A DNA stretch of 64,000 bases from Marchantia polymorpha subsp. ruderalis (GCA_037833965.1 AP031352.1:10830501-10894500), one strand, 5' to 3'. Positions 1-14,272 are shown, counted from the stretch's first letter. The notes: generated by a model not told the origin, from the letters alone. Numbers and translations are program-made.

Positions 1-3000
1 TAGTGGTCTCCGCCCTCACTTGATGTTGCGTTGAGAATCTCCTTCATTATATCAAAGGCACTGCCGGCCATCCTGACATTTGGTGCCACAAACTGCAGAG
101 CTTTCATTACAATCCAGCTTAGGTAGTTGCTGATATCTGACAGTCTGCGTCAAGAATAGACCATTCATCAGGTCATGGATGGTCCGTTCTTGATTGGAAT
201 TCAACTTGTTAGAGCAGGTTGTGTCGTAGAAATTGATGGTAATTCATCATATGGTTATACAAGCGAACCTTGGTCATGTTGCAGGACACTAGAGCTAACC
301 ATTCCTTCTATCTATTCTCCTCATGCTAAAGGTCAGTAGAGGTTGGTAGTGAAGAAATTGTGCTTGTCAACTGGCACCTAAAACGTGATCTGGATGGTGT
401 TAGAGTCTAACAGTTAGACTTTATGGGTTGATGTAACAGTAGGTTTGGAGGGTTGTGCCTTTGGTCGTGACTAGGATAGAAACAGGTTTTGTTTCTCCGC
501 TTGCAAAGTCGTGTTAGCACTGTTAGCTTTCATACTTTGAAGGCCTTGATATGTTCTTCTGTCGTCTTGTTAGGGCCTCTTTCATGTGCTCTTATTGTTA
601 GTATCTTCTTCCAGTAACAGCCAGAAGGTTAAGGTTGTTGACAAATTTGAACCTACTGGATCACAGCCTTCTATAGTCTTGAAGGAACAAACAGGATTTG
701 TCAGTAGGTAAATGCAGTGGTTGTTTCTCTCCGGAACTTGAGCATATGATAAATCTCTGAAAAACGTTGACGATTGCTCCTCATTCTCAAGAAGCCGGAT
801 GTGAGATATTTGTATTCATTCTACTTCCATGTGATCCTTGGCATGCGCTGCATTACCCATTCACACGACCATGATTTGCATTTGTCCAGGAGAAGTACGT
901 GAAATGCACGTTACTGACATTCTTTTTCAGTATGATCCTTGGTAATTCTCAGTCAGGCTTACTCACATGAACTTTTGTGTGCTCAGAAGGATGTGAGCCG
1001 GATACCTGTCAATCGGCAAGCTGAAGAAAGTGACCTTCTCCTGGTTAGCAAGAGTATCAAAAACTTGAGCTTGTATGGCTCCTTATCTCGTATATTTCTT
1101 CTTGAGGTTTCCACGCTATATGTGGCGAGGCCTGAGGAATTGGGTTTGCGGCCAGTGTAAAAATATGGTTTAGATACTGCAAGCATCAAGTACCAGCGCC
1201 AGGGATGGCTTGCCCAAAGTTATTGCTACCTGGGAAGCACGGTGAGTTGGTAGTAGTAACACATCAGCAGTGTGAAATGCACTTGAAACGTGTTCCTTAT
1301 GGAACATGAGGTTCTTCCTGACCACGTTTCGAATTCTTTTAGGTTGTACAATTGGATAGCTGAACATTCTTATTATTGTGCTCAACATTCTTTGCTTTGG
1401 CGATGCAGTGGCTATCGCTCATCGGCCGAAAGACAGTGAATATTTATGTAGTCCAGGACAATTCTTGAGATCCGTTCTCCACTGAGAATTAGCAAATTTA
1501 GGTAGGATATCTTCTACCTGCTGATAACCTCGGCAGTCAATTCTTGTCATTAATGATGAAGCCCAATCACAGGGCCAGGTTTATCAAATCTTTTAGTTAG
1601 AAATCCAGTCCGAAACGTCACTGGATTCGAATGATGATTGATTGAGCTTTTTTTCGTTCAGAGAATCCCGATATGCATATATTTATTTTGGCTTCTTCAA
1701 TTCGTTAAGTGGACTGCGCAAGCTGGGCTTGAAACTCTTATTTGGGATGCCCTAACCACTTGGACCGTATAGGCTTCCGAAGTCCTGTTGTTAGTTCTGT
1801 CACTCATACCCATGTATTCTGTACGCGTCAGTTTGACTCTTTTGTTTGTCCATTGTATATTATTCTGACAGAGCACTGCAAATGTGAGCTTTGAAAAAAT
1901 GAGCCCACCAGTCTATAGGTATGCTCCGGACCACCGACCTCCACTAGTTCAACAACCGTTTTTTGTTGAGCCTCTGAAAGTAGTTCTGCTGGGGAATCTG
2001 CGACTCTTTCCTGGCTCTTGGCGTGAAAGAGTTGCATATCCTCTTATGAACCATACCAAACCAAAGGCTTCTGCGCAATACTAAAAATCGCTAAAAACGG
2101 AAACAACTTTGGGATCAACTTTAACACCATGTTAATCATCAGTTATGAAGCGAAGTTAAACTTATTACCCACGGCTTGATCAATCACTACCTCTAAATTC
2201 ATGTCCGTGCATGTAGCAGAAAACACTTATACGGAGCTTTCCTTGGAAAGTCACTAGACTTGCTGGTACACCTGTACACATAGAACAGCTACGTCCGGGA
2301 TACCACAAAGGTCTGAGACTCGAAAGCAGGTTCTTCGAAGTCACCATATGCAGGATATGAAGTGTAAACTGAATACTAGCCCATGGTCACCGTGGCCATT
2401 AGATTTGATCTGTGTGTGACTGCACTTCTTGTGGTAGGTGTACATGTGTATCCTCTGATTAATAGACCGCTAATACATCGTCAAGAAGCAGGGAGGGCCA
2501 ACACTTATACTCCAGTGCCGTATGGGAACCACGTGAATCCTGGACTGGAGGTACCAACAGTCTCGGGGGATGCAAAGCTCGCGGACCGACCTCCAAGTAA
2601 GTGAAACGGTGTTGGAGGTACTGAGTGTGGATTCTCAAGACTGCCGAAAAGCTGTGCAAGGAAGAAGCCCCGAAGGTTCCAAATGAGGAAAAGTCAAGTT
2701 GACTGGAATGATGGCAGATGCTAGGTTTGGTGTAAGATAACGTAGGAAATGAAATACAATGAAGGCAATCTTACGGCTTTCAGTGGTTTGTTGATGTTCT
2801 CAACTGTATGTACAACCGTGATCATGGTTCGTGCCTCGCCTATCAAGAGCATCCTAAGAATCACTTGATTGACTGCTTAAATGTGCAATCTTGGTCCGTC
2901 TCAACAAGTTCACACAGTTCATGATCATAATTAACCACTAATACTGCTGACTGACACCATGGTCATGATACTCTCGAGTAACAGAATCTGATGCACTCTT

Positions 3001-6000
3001 TTCTGTGCACTCTGTACGAGATGGGCCTCGTCTTCTAATTTGCTGCTATCAGGTCACGTAGGGCATGTACGTATCGATCAACTAGAAACTGTGTACTTCG
3101 TCGGTGAGTATCGGCAACGGTATCCATCCGCACATGCAAAAGAAAATATCATCTCATTTGTCCTCGTTGCCACTTGTTGTACTGTTCTGTACTGCTCAGC
3201 GGGCTTAGGGCTATGACCACCGAGCCCTGCAGCAGATTGAATGTATGTGCCCAGGAGCGCTGAGCACACGTCCACTCTTAACTCGTCCTTCGTTGGGGGA
3301 CATGTTGTGGGATCACAAGCGTCAGTTACCAGATTATCCCACAAGCTTCTCTGATGCATGTGCAGCTCATGAAGCTGGTCATTGAGTCCAGCGAAAGCTG
3401 AAGCGAGCGTCATAACTCGACCAGAACAATGAAGCTCTCTCGTGAGGACAATCTCTCGTGTCATGTAGTCTAGAATCAAAGCCACATGTAATCATCTAGT
3501 CGAAGGATACGGCGTGGTTTTGCTCTTGCATATATTATTCGTTTCATTTGATTCGTTGTGAGAACGGCCCAGAAACTCTCAAACTATTAGAACAGTGATT
3601 AAATCCCACCAAATCCACGTGCTGTCCCACTGCTAAGTATGTACGACGGGCCTCGTCATGGGATAAAGAACTCTTCTGCGTCTCTACCAGATGGCGGCAA
3701 TGGTCGCACGAATTGGTCACCTGAACCTCTTCAAGTGACCAGTTCGGGAAGGAGACGGGTTACACGAAGCCTGTCGGGATGAGCACTGTCTCGTCGACAA
3801 ACACCAACACTGCTCGGAGACCGTGGATGCATTATAGACGCCATCGTCGGCGCACATAACAAACATTGCGGGTATAAAATAGAGTTAAGCATGCGCAATT
3901 CCACAAAGGCGGCTTGGAGCTCCAAATCATATCGTTTGAGGCGCATGGGATGAAGAGATGGAGAGCGTGGAATTTAAACAAGGAAATGAATACTGATGAT
4001 GCTGCAAAGTCCAAGAAAGATGCACATGCCGGATAAGTAGCGGTTTCACTGTGTGGGTGGACGTTCTGTGACGGCAGCATCAATTCTACTGCATGCTCAA
4101 GTGTCTCAGGCCCATCGAACCCATTGTTTGCTCGTTTCAATACCTTATAATTTCCCTCCTTTGAGCCTTATTTGGACCGACAGATTTGTGCAACAAGGAC
4201 CCACCAGTCTCGTACAGCCCGTATATCACTCTGGAACTCCTAACAACTCAGTATGTCTCAAAGAGCATTGAAATCGTTTTGCACATGGGAATCCATAGTG
4301 ATGGAACTCTGGCTGCAAATTAAAAAAAAAAACCTCCTCATAAGCTTTTGTTTCTCCACATTGAATAAGTGCGAGATTTACACGCATGTTCAGGTGCTGC
4401 CAGCATTGGGTCCGAATGGCTTCTATCTGTGGAACCAACAACCCTGAACAGCACAAGTTGGAATTAAAGTTTGATGTCATGTTCGGGAAGAACGGGGCTT
4501 TCAGACTTTTGGTGGGTTCTCTGGTCCATCAGTCTTTGATCGTGAAATTTGCAGTTCTGATATTCCTTCTCTTGTGCCTGAAGTCTGATCCTTGTTTTCA
4601 GCTGAAATTCCTAGAAGAGTTGGACCTCGAGATGTAAGTTGAAGATCTATGGACAAAAGTATTCAGCAGTCGATAAAGATTATCGTCACAAAGCCTCGAA
4701 GTCCTCATGCAGTCTCAGCTTTCCCGAAGATCACTTAGCCAGTTTCTGATATACCAGCAGCTGAAACTGCTTCGTCTATAACGTTTGTTTCGTTTCCTAG
4801 CACTGCAGATCGGTTTGCGATTCAGGTCTTAACATTCCAAACGTGGAGCTTCTACGCAGATTTAATGTCCAACTGCTTTGGCAGGGCCGAGGATCTCAAC
4901 AGACGTCCAGCTGGGGAGGTAAGAAACAGATTAACCAGTATATTTCTTTGTCCGAGAAAATTTGAAGACGTGGGGTCCACAAAACTGCAGGCCGGATTAC
5001 ATTGTTGCAATAGCTGTTATCACTGAGTTAGAGTTTCTCTTCGAATTTGATGCCGTTCGACGGTAGGTGAGGTTGTGATCACCTCAAAACAACTCTGACG
5101 TAAAAACCGTTCCTGAGCTCTCTCTCTAATGCTTGCATGATTAAAAAACAAAAGCTCTTAAGACATGAAGGGGTGAGAAAACTGCCCGACAGATTAGAAA
5201 CTTGTCTCTCTCAATCAGTTCCAATTCTATTCTGCTGGTCAACATCAGCAGCTCCTGCTGACATCACTGTCACAAGGTCTGACGTCTTTAACCAGCTCCG
5301 ATCATAACTTGCTGCTGGTCATTGACTTCTTAACATCGTCATTCATGGTAATGTCACACTCACCTGACCTTTTAGAGCAGAATAGACTCTAATCACAAAC
5401 GTGCTCTTCAGGAAAGAAAGAAGACAAATGTTTACGATTTCATATTTATCCAAGACTGCAACAACAGCCACATCTTTGATAGCAGCTCTTTGGGATAAAT
5501 CAGTGGAGCGGTGGTCATGACGAAAACATGAAAACGCAGTCTTGGTTTCCCTTCTGCCTATTAAACCACTCTGTTCAAGGACAAGATAGCAGTACTTAAA
5601 AGCCATCAGTCCCTCTTGTGTCGTCGGGTCTAAAAGACATGGCCGTGGTTGTGTTTAGCAGGGCAACGCAAGGCAAAGAGAAAAGAACGTACAAAACATG
5701 GGGCCTGCTCAGCTCCATGAAGCTGAGCAGGAGGTATGCTAAACTTATACTCTATATTACGACACTGCCTGTTGGAAGTGTTTCCTTCACAACGAACTCT
5801 GGTTTGAGATCCACGGCTGGATAAGCCATCGTGCCCACGTTGCCGCATGACGGTGCTGTAATGACCATGGCCGTGGCCTTCTCTTCCACTTCGCATAGCT
5901 TTCGGCCTTCTTATCCGATCGTCAGACATGCGAACGAACTCACGGCCTTCGCTGCTCATAATTTCGCGTCTAACTGCCTCATTGTTGGTTGCGTTGCATG

Positions 6001-6300
6001 GTTCGTTCGTTCGTTCGTGCATGCATGAGGACCACATTCCACTTCCTCTTCTCGGACCTACATCATCAGACCATGCAGCAGATTGGCACCTTCAGCTCGG
6101 GGGATCTACAGCACTTGAGATGATGATTAAAATGTTCGATAAGCTAATGTCTTTACAATTTCGCATTTCTTTCTTTACTTATGCTTCGCTTTCTACATGT
6201 GATGAAGATTACCCTTCTACTTCACAGGTCGAAGTGAAGTCATGGCATTACATTGTAGTATTTAGCATATTGCATACACTACTAAGTGTGATCTAGTGTG
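1..6300. other. Intergenic stretch, no recognisable gene
   Basis: I see no reading frame with a recognisable domain here on either strand. The longest open frames are about 130 codons and their translations look like random sequence, rich in Cys, His and Ser and without motifs. Base composition is moderate, clearly different from the AT-rich block that follows. Untranslated or intronic sequence of a gene lying further left cannot be excluded. The only simple structure noted is the GTTC microsatellite near 6.0 kb. Confidence 0.5.
6000..6018. repeat. (GTTC)n microsatellite
   Basis: About four and a half perfect copies of the tetranucleotide GTTC, followed directly by a GCATGCATG purine-pyrimidine alternation. 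Ordinary simple repeat; no function inferred. Confidence 0.85.
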
Positions 6301-9300
6301 TTAGATCAAATCTATACATATAGTTTATTCCATGATAATGAAATGATGAGTGCAAACCATATAAATATTTTTAACTTCCATTTCTTTGGATAGGAATCTT
6401 GAATATCTAACAAAACTTCCATTTCCTTGGATAGTAATCTTGGAAATCAGATTACACTCCATTTTTTGGGTAGGAATCTTGAATAACAAATTTTCTCTAT
6501 ATATCTGTTACACAATCTTTCAAGCTAAGTTTAAACTTCAAAATAACTTAAACTTCAAATCTTTAGCTACAATAAGCATATAACATACATAGAATCAAAA
6601 AAAATAATGATCCCAAAAATGTATTGATCATCTTATTATATCTTATATTTGTAAAAATATTACATATTTATAATTTTACCCTTATCAACTCATGAAATCA
6701 TTAGTTTCATTCTTTAAGCTCTTGCTTCAATCTATATGAGGATTTCAGCAAAATTGAATCATAGACTCTCGTGAGTTTTTCAAAACTCTTATAGTTATAA
6801 AAAAATCAATTCAACTATATAATCAAAGAAAAAAATTGATACTTATCTTTTTGATTTATGAATTATTGAAAATCACCGTAAAAATATTAAAACATTTAGA
6901 AAATAATAAATTGAACCCATTATAATACATTTTTTCTCTACTGTTTAGATATCTTGATCATCAATCCATCCTTGAATTTGATTTTAATTCTTAGGTGAAG
7001 TTGTTTTTCAACATGTTCCAGTGTCCACCACTTTGAAACTTTAATAATTTTTGAGTATTGTTATCAACCATGGAATTCATTTACTTACATCTCATTGCAA
7101 TTTATTCAAACTTGAGGTTCATTTTATAAAAGAATTAATTTTATTTTAAGATCAAAATCATATGAAAAATTTCTATTTTTAATTTAAGTTGAGACAGCTT
7201 ATTTTCCAAATTCAGAGTGTTATTTCAACTCAAAATATTTGCAGCTTTGTGATTGACACTATGATAAATCGTAACTTGAAATCAAATATCATGATACTTA
7301 ATAATTTTACTATTTAACTTATAATCACTAAGATTAATTTTGAATATATTGCAGTTAGTGCATAAGTAAATGATTTCAATGATTTATAACAACACTTAGA
7401 ATTTAAAGTTGAAAAACTAATCTGAGTGATAAGATTGAACCAAAACTTAAATCTAACAACCAAAAAGATATATTTTTCAACAAATCAAATTATCAATATA
7501 TCAATCCATAAAAAAAATTTGGTCAATACAACCAGATAATATTACATAATAAAATCAATCAAATGCTAACATGTAGTCAAATATTTTCATGATTAAGTAT
7601 TTAATGTTTAGTAAAATAAAACACGAAAATTTCCAATTACGAAATTTTTCAAGAATTATCATCATCTTATCAAATGTAGACTTAATAACTATTTTTTTAT
7701 TATAAATAAAAGAATTAAACTAAAATCTTTGATTACATCTATAACATATACATTCACAAGCTTATTTACAAGAAATCATTGACATTGAAGTTATTTGATT
7801 TGAGAGTTCTAAAAATCAGAATTCCACAACAATTAGATTTTTCTTTGATAAAAGATCAGTCATACCCATCAAATCCAATATGAGTTCTGATGTTTAAAAT
7901 ATGTTCAATTCGTGCAATGCACTCCATAATAATACTCATCATAGTCACAAGCACTTTTGCATATGCGATATTGTTGTGTTTGTGATGAAAGTCTAACTCC
8001 AACTTTAATTTTTCCTACTGCAATCATATCCACTCCGCTTGTGGCGGTGCCAAGGGACTGATTTTCAAACAATATTTTGGAAGTACTTTTGAATGTTCTT
8101 AAGAGGTCACATCAAATGCCGAATGAAGATATTATGTTAGAGTATGCTTGATTATGAATACTTAAATCAATTTTTTTGACATATCATAAACTTCAAAAGT
8201 TACATCATATATAAAATTGGATTTATTCAGTCAGAAAGTTGCAGCAGGTTCTTGACAAAAAGTTCACAAAGAGAGAATTTAAAAGATAAAATATATAGGT
8301 TGCAGCGGAGTTTGTTCTTCTGTTGACTCTGCGTCGAGCCGGCTCCATTTCTTGGCCTTCAGAAATTGACTCCAAGCTCCTCATAAGTTCACTCCCGAAA
8401 GTCTTCAATTTTTTTTCCCCTTAGCTCCATCTCAAGGTAGTTCCATATATGTACCTTTGAGAATTGACATGACGATGCAGCAAAGTAGTACATGTAATCT
8501 CATCTTTGTATCACCTCTAAAGAATTTCCAAGATGTGCTTAGAAGGTATCAAAATGATAACTAAAATTTATCTAAGCGAGGAACTATTAGCCTGAGAACA
8601 ACATCTTTGACAGAGACAATAATTTCCATTGGATCGAATATCGATTGCAAAAAAGTAGTCAGATTTTATCATTCGTCAATTGTAACTTTTTATGTTTATT
8701 TTCATCTGGACAAAAACTTGTGATTTGAAGAAGTATATTACAGTCTTGCTAGATTTTGAAGGATGGTCCAAGTAGTTAGCAGCCACGAGCCCTATGTTGC
8801 TAACTTCATGGACTGAAGCCCTTTAATGTGTCCATATAGCATACCATCATAAGAAAGAGATGATAATAATTGTAAGTAAAACAATTAGTTTTTCCAGTAT
8901 AGCAGTATTGTGTATAGTATCAACGAGGTGAAACAATAATTTCGTTTGTTGACTGTATATATGTGTCGGCTGTGTCATGCGTGTGATTATTTGCGTTAAG
9001 AATCTATGATTATTTTTTCTATAAGGTGAAGATGTCCCATATGTTTTGCCACAACACTATTTTTGAGGTTTTCAACTTTGTCACAATTTTAGCAAATCAC
9101 GGATCTGTCTCTTACTCTATAATTTAGAAAGGATTTTTCTTGTAAAACATTTGTTCCCTCGTAAAATCTTTCGCAGTTCACATCCTCCATTTTAAAACCA
9201 TCCATTAATGGTTTTAAAATTAAATTTATTTTTTAAGATGTTTGATGAATGCAAAAAAATATTAGATGTTAATCCAATATCAACAAGAAATTATTTTTGT

Positions 9301-12050
9301 CCATAAAAATTTTTTATGAATGATGTCCATGTACCACAATGAAGTAATCCAAAATTAATTAAACATTTATATTCTCATAACATAGTACAAGGATTCTACA
9401 AGGAAAATAATTTTTATCAAACGAATATTCATCAAGATTTTACAAATTCATAAAAAAGTCATTATATGTTTATATGAAAAAATACATGTCATATGAAAAA
9501 TAATAAAAAATCTGTATAATTCTATTATACCTAAGTATAAACAAAAAAACAAATTTTTTTGGACATATTTTTTCATTATTTTTTTAAAATATTTTTAATC
9601 TGATAAAACATATTTACTTTTGCTAAATGATAAGTTTAAGTCTTATTATTTGATATATTTATAATACACTAATTTTTCAATAAAAAACAAACCAAATAAG
9701 GAAGCAATAACGATGTACAAATCTATCAATTTTAGATTAAGCAAGATGAATAGTATTTTATGTGTAATGAAAAGATATATAGCAAATCTAATAACTTGCA
9801 CACCACATACATATGATAAAGACTAACATTTTTTTTAACAGAATATTGAGTTAATTTATAGCTTAGAATTATAAAATTCAAATGATCATGTGTTATATGC
9901 TTAATGAAATAACACCAAAAAAATTAAAAAATAACAATTTGAAACAAAATCTTCATGATATTATTTGTGTTAAATGTTTATTTAAAAAGTTGATTAACAT
10001 GTGTTGCATGCATAATAAATACTATTATGATTATATATAGTTAAGAAAGATAAATACTCAATCAAGTTCTAACTTACAAAATTTGGATCTGTTAAATATG
10101 TTAGGTGTCAATTTTTAATATCAATTATAAATAATAAAAAAGCGCATAAATTAATCATTGTTAAAAATCTTATTTATTAACAAAATCTCTTTACAATTTG
10201 ATACATTTTTTATGATATATTTTTATTTTGGATGAAATGAAGTTTGATAAATATATTTTGATAAAACTGATTTAAAAAACTTAATTCGATATGTTAGTTT
10301 TATCATGCAAACAATAAAAATAATAGTGTCAATTAAATGTTTGAAAAAACTATTTCAATGTGTGATTAATTTGGATTGAATTAGTCTTAAATTTCAAAAT
10401 TAAAAAAAATTTATTGTAGATTCATATGAATTGACATAAAAATACATAAATATTATATATAACATACAATTATATGACAGAAACTTATTGAAAATTAAAA
10501 ACCAATTTATTTTAAATTATTTTTATAATATAAATAATTTAACATTTAGGTTATATATATATGATTAAAATGAAAATTATTATTAATTATAATGATATAA
10601 ATTTTTATTGTGATAGTTAGAGTGTGTTACATCTTGTTATACATTAAGTTATAAATAGAAGAATGAACAACATACACATCATATATGTTATTTAAGATAA
10701 AAATATTGAACTAATAAAAATTAAGAAAAAATTGAATCTAGATGATGCATTCAAGTTTGATTCTTTGGATAGTTTTAGTAGCATGAGAAACAAAAATCAA
10801 GTTTATTACCAAATTTTGTTATTTCTATGTATTTTTGTGTTGTAAAGTTTTGACCACATACTAGATCTAGTTAGGTTTGTTATTAAAACTTTCTGTAAAA
10901 TATTTCTAAGGATTATCGAGATAACGTCCTCCACTATATGAATTAAGTATTTTTTTAATATTAATTCAAGTATGTTTTAACTCAATTAGCTTAACCCTAG
11001 TTAGTGTTTAGATTTTATTATTCACTACAAAGGAACACTTTAGATATATTATCAATAAAATCATTTTAAGCTCCCTTGTGTATGATTGTGTGTGCGTGAG
11101 CTTGTGTATTTGGTGTGATTTCATGAAAGTGTAAAACAAATATGAGTTAGATGTATATTTATTTGAGAATTTGTTGAATCAAGTTGTTTTTTAGTTATTT
11201 CATTTTTTATGCAAATTTTTTAAAAACTTCCATTAACATCAATCTATTTCAATGCTACAAGTTGTGAAGAAATGATGAGTAAATTTTTTCCCTTTGTGAT
11301 AACTTTAAAACTCGTATATGATAATTATTTTATATGAAATGAGTTGAATAGATATTGATTTAGCTTTTGATGATAAAAACTTGATATGTATGATATTCAC
11401 CATATATATCATCGCAATAAAAATATTTATATTCACCATAATAATGAATATATGGATTTTTTTGTTTGCTGGTCACTCCAAAATTGTTAAATTATGAAAA
11501 TCATAATTTTTTTAAATAATTAAATTTTATTAAATATAAAATCAAATTGACTCATGACACAAAGTGATGAATCTTTTTTCATCATTTAAAGAAATATTTA
11601 AAGAAATGTTACAAAGCCCATCTATAACACATGATTGCTTAATGCATAAATTCATGCTTGATACATACAAAATGAGATGAAATTATTTTTAATATTTTGA
11701 ATCATGTGAGATGATGAAATGTAAAAGTAAATGAATAAAAAATAATCCTATTTCTTTGATTTAAAAAAATTGGATTTTTTTTACTCAAATTGTCGGTTTT
11801 TCACAGTGAAATTAAATCTCCAATATTTTTTTATGATAAAATTTTTTTTATAGAAAAATTGGGATATTTTCATATTATTATTCAGTTTTGAATAAATAAA
11901 AATTTAATATATTCCATGAATAAAGAAATTTTCGTCAAATAATAATAATTTATTAATATTTCAATACATTACATGTTTAACTGCATATTGAAGATATATT
12001 TTTTAAAAAAAATTATAATTTTGAGACAAAATAAACGAGATGAAAAAGCT
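6301..12050. other. Very AT-rich gene-free block
   Basis: Nearly 6 kb dominated by A and T, with many short A and T runs and no open frame of note. No transposase, reverse transcriptase or integrase signature could be read in any frame. The change in composition is abrupt at both ends, especially at about 12,050 where the GC-richer MnmA locus begins. It probably represents degenerated transposon-derived or heterochromatic DNA, which is inference; the 41-bp tandem repeat inside it is listed separately. Confidence 0.6.
6374..6496. repeat. Three tandem copies of a 41-bp unit
   Basis: Three imperfect head-to-tail copies begin at 6374, 6415 and 6456. Each carries CTTCCATTT or CTCCATTTT, then TTGGATAGGAATCTTG or a close variant. 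The period is a constant 41 bp and divergence between copies is modest. It lies at the left edge of the AT-rich block. Confidence 0.8.
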
Positions 12051-12297
12051 CGCACCGTATCATTCACTACATGTCGCGAAATGACGAGGACAACAAGACG
12101 GATCGAACAGAGGATAGAGTTCGATGTTTCGGTTCCTTTGGACCGGACGGCAATTTCCCGAAGGCCGGGCTTTCGTTGGTGCGAGCTCAGACATCGCCGC
12201 GCACATCGCACGCAGAGCAGCAGAGCGATTCGCTTCGTCGACCATGGAGGAGTAAACTGCAATTGCTCACATCGCATCGTAATCAGTGCGGCGCAAA

Positions 12298-14106
12298 ATG
12301 TGCGCGTTCGTCTGTGCAGGTGCAGGGCTCGCTCGGCCTCTGCCTCTGCGCCAATTCGGACTCGCGGATTCGGAAGAAACCTCGCCAGCATTCGTTTCGC
12401 TGCGGCGCTGCCCGAAGACGCAGAAGCGGAAGCAAAAGCAGGACGTGCTCGGACTCGTTCGTGCTCAGGCCAAGGCGGAGGTCGGAGTGGAATCAGGTGC
12501 TCGAGCGAGAGGGCCTTTGAAGCAAGGCGGGCTCGACGTAATTGGAAATGCGCGAGCTGTGGACTTGTCGTCGTACCGAGCGGATGGAAGCGGGGAGTCG
12601 TGCGTGGATTGGAATAGCGATGCGAGGTTGCGGAGGAGCTGCGAGGTTGGGAAAGCATTGCGGGTCGCCGTGTTGGTGAGCGGTGGAGTGGATAGCAGCG
12701 TGGCGCTGCGCCTGCTCTGCGATGCCGGTCACTCGTGCACTGCGTATTATCTGAAAATTTGGTTCCAGGAGGACTTCGAGAATTTCTGGTCCGCCTGTCC
12801 CTGGGAGGAAGACTTGAGCTTCGCGCAGAGCGTTTGTAGCGATGCGGGCGTCGAGCTCAAAGTCGTGCACCTGACCGACGAGTACTGGGCCAAGGTGGTG
12901 TCGGAAAGCCTCGCGGAAATTCGAGCCGGAAGAACCCCTAATCCCGACATGCTGTGTAACTCGAAGATCAAATTCGGAGATTTTCTCGAGCACATTAAAG
13001 ATTCCTCATTCGACCGGATCGCGTCAGGGCACTATGCTCGGGTGGAGAGAGTTCCCGGCTCTACTAACAATAATAACAACAGCGAGCACCGAATTGCCCA
13101 GCTCTGCTTATCTCCCGACGAGGTCAAGGATCAGACCTACTTCCTGTCCCAGCTTACACAAGAGCAAATGTCTCGCCTCATGTTCCCCATCGGAGGGCTG
13201 GCCAAGTCGGAAGTGCGGCAGGTTGCAGAGGCCATGGGCCTGTCGAACAAACAGCGCAAGGATTCTCAGGGCATTTGCTTTCTCGGGAAGGTGAAATTCC
13301 GCGAGTTCATCGAAAGGCATCTCGGCGAGAAGGAAGGGCTGATGCTGGAAGCTGAGACCGGCGAGGTTTTAGGTACGCACACAGGATTCTGGTTCTACAC
13401 CATCGGACAGCGGCAAGGCCTGCGCCTCTCGAACGGACCCTGGTTCGTGGTCGCCAAAGATGTGCAGCACAATGTGCTGTTCATCTCCAGGAAGTACTTC
13501 AGCGACAAGAAAAGGCGCTCGTTCCGAGTCGGCGCTCTGAATTGGATCTCGGGGCACCCTCCCTCTGCTCTGACAGGGATGCGCTGCAAGGTTCGACATG
13601 GTCCCAAAATGTATGGTTGTAGTTTCCAGTTCGATGGCTCCCAAGAATCCACTTCCCTTCCTATGAATTCTCAAACAGCGACGGTGCTGCTAGCTGAAGA
13701 CGATCAAGGAATCGCTCCCGGACAGTATGCTGCATTTTATCAGGGTGATGTGTGCCTCGGGTCAGGAGTTATTCTCGAAGCGTTGGGAGATGATCAGGAA
13801 GTCAATGTGTCCGCCACAGCTTTGGCTGCCGCCAGAACGCACGGCGATCCTCGAGTCTGGAAAGACTCGAAGCCTTCGAGGATTCGGTCCGCTAGTGTAC
13901 TCAAGGGAGATGAGGCAGAGCGGAATCGAGGAAGGAGGACCAAAAGTACGAGCACATCTGGAGACGTCGCCGATTCCATTTCACCACCGAGCCCCTCTCC
14001 CTCTCCCTCTCCCTTGCCCGAGAATGTGTACCCGAATTCAGCCTCGAGAAACTGGACACTTTCATCAATCTTGTCCCAGGCCATGTCATGGTTCAAGGTC
14101 TCTTGA
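12298..14106 (+). CDS. tRNA-specific 2-thiouridylase, MnmA/TRMU family (organellar)
   Basis: Predicted 602-residue enzyme that thiolates U34 of tRNAs for Lys, Glu and Gln, using ATP and a persulfide sulfur donor. Visible signatures are the PP-loop SGGVDSS (residues 128-134), TPNPDMLCN (213-221) with the first catalytic Cys at 220, GHYAR (244-248), KDQTYFL (277-283) and SQGICFLG (323-330) with the second catalytic Cys at 327. The first 120 residues precede the conserved domain and are Arg/Ala-rich, consistent with an organellar transit peptide (inference). After about residue 500 there is a low-complexity Ser/Pro/Arg tail that bacterial MnmA lacks. I chose the first in-frame ATG; the frame is open slightly further 5' without another ATG. 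No intron is needed to read the whole domain. An AATAAA begins on the last base of the stop codon (14106-14111). Confidence 0.93.
   Translation: MCAFVCAGAGLARPLPLRQFGLADSEETSPAFVSLRRCPKTQKRKQKQDVLGLVRAQAKAEVGVESGARARGPLKQGGLDVIGNARAVDLSSYRADGSGESCVDWNSDARLRRSCEVGKALRVAVLVSGGVDSSVALRLLCDAGHSCTAYYLKIWFQEDFENFWSACPWEEDLSFAQSVCSDAGVELKVVHLTDEYWAKVVSESLAEIRAGRTPNPDMLCNSKIKFGDFLEHIKDSSFDRIASGHYARVERVPGSTNNNNNSEHRIAQLCLSPDEVKDQTYFLSQLTQEQMSRLMFPIGGLAKSEVRQVAEAMGLSNKQRKDSQGICFLGKVKFREFIERHLGEKEGLMLEAETGEVLGTHTGFWFYTIGQRQGLRLSNGPWFVVAKDVQHNVLFISRKYFSDKKRRSFRVGALNWISGHPPSALTGMRCKVRHGPKMYGCSFQFDGSQESTSLPMNSQTATVLLAEDDQGIAPGQYAAFYQGDVCLGSGVILEALGDDQEVNVSATALAAARTHGDPRVWKDSKPSRIRSASVLKGDEAERNRGRRTKSTSTSGDVADSISPPSPSPSPSPLPENVYPNSASRNWTLSSILSQAMSWFKVS
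13994..14013 (+). repeat. CTCTCC coding microsatellite
   Basis: A run of the hexamer CTCTCC within the 3' end of the MnmA-like gene. It encodes alternating Ser-Pro in the low-complexity C-terminal tail and is likely length-variable. Confidence 0.8.
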
Positions 14107-14249
14107 ATAAACACCACGGATTTGGAATTTGAGGGGCTCAGTCTTCACGATGTGTGCGTGAGGTTTGTGTTTGCCATGAGGTTTTGCACGCTCGAAAGAA
14201 AGAGATCCAAACAGACTCCAGTGTCCACTACTCTACGGAATCTTGGGTT

Positions 14250-14272
14250 CCAGGCCAGGCCAGGCCAGGCCA
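14250..14272. repeat. (CAGGC)n pentanucleotide repeat
   Basis: Four perfect copies of CAGGC plus a partial copy, about 150 bp downstream of the MnmA-like stop codon, probably in 3' untranslated or intergenic DNA. Confidence 0.85.

Noticed and set aside
3078-3464. Minus-strand open frame of 128 codons from an ATG
   Set aside because: No domain, no compositional signal and no neighbouring gene; length is within chance for this much sequence.
5630-6037. Minus-strand 135-codon frame with His-Gly-rich stretch
   Set aside because: The frame overlaps a GTTC microsatellite and a competing plus-strand frame; the translation looks like non-coding sequence.
6301-12050. Autonomous transposon hidden in the AT-rich block
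   Set aside because: No reverse transcriptase, integrase, RNase H or DDE motif was readable in any frame and no long terminal repeats were recognised.
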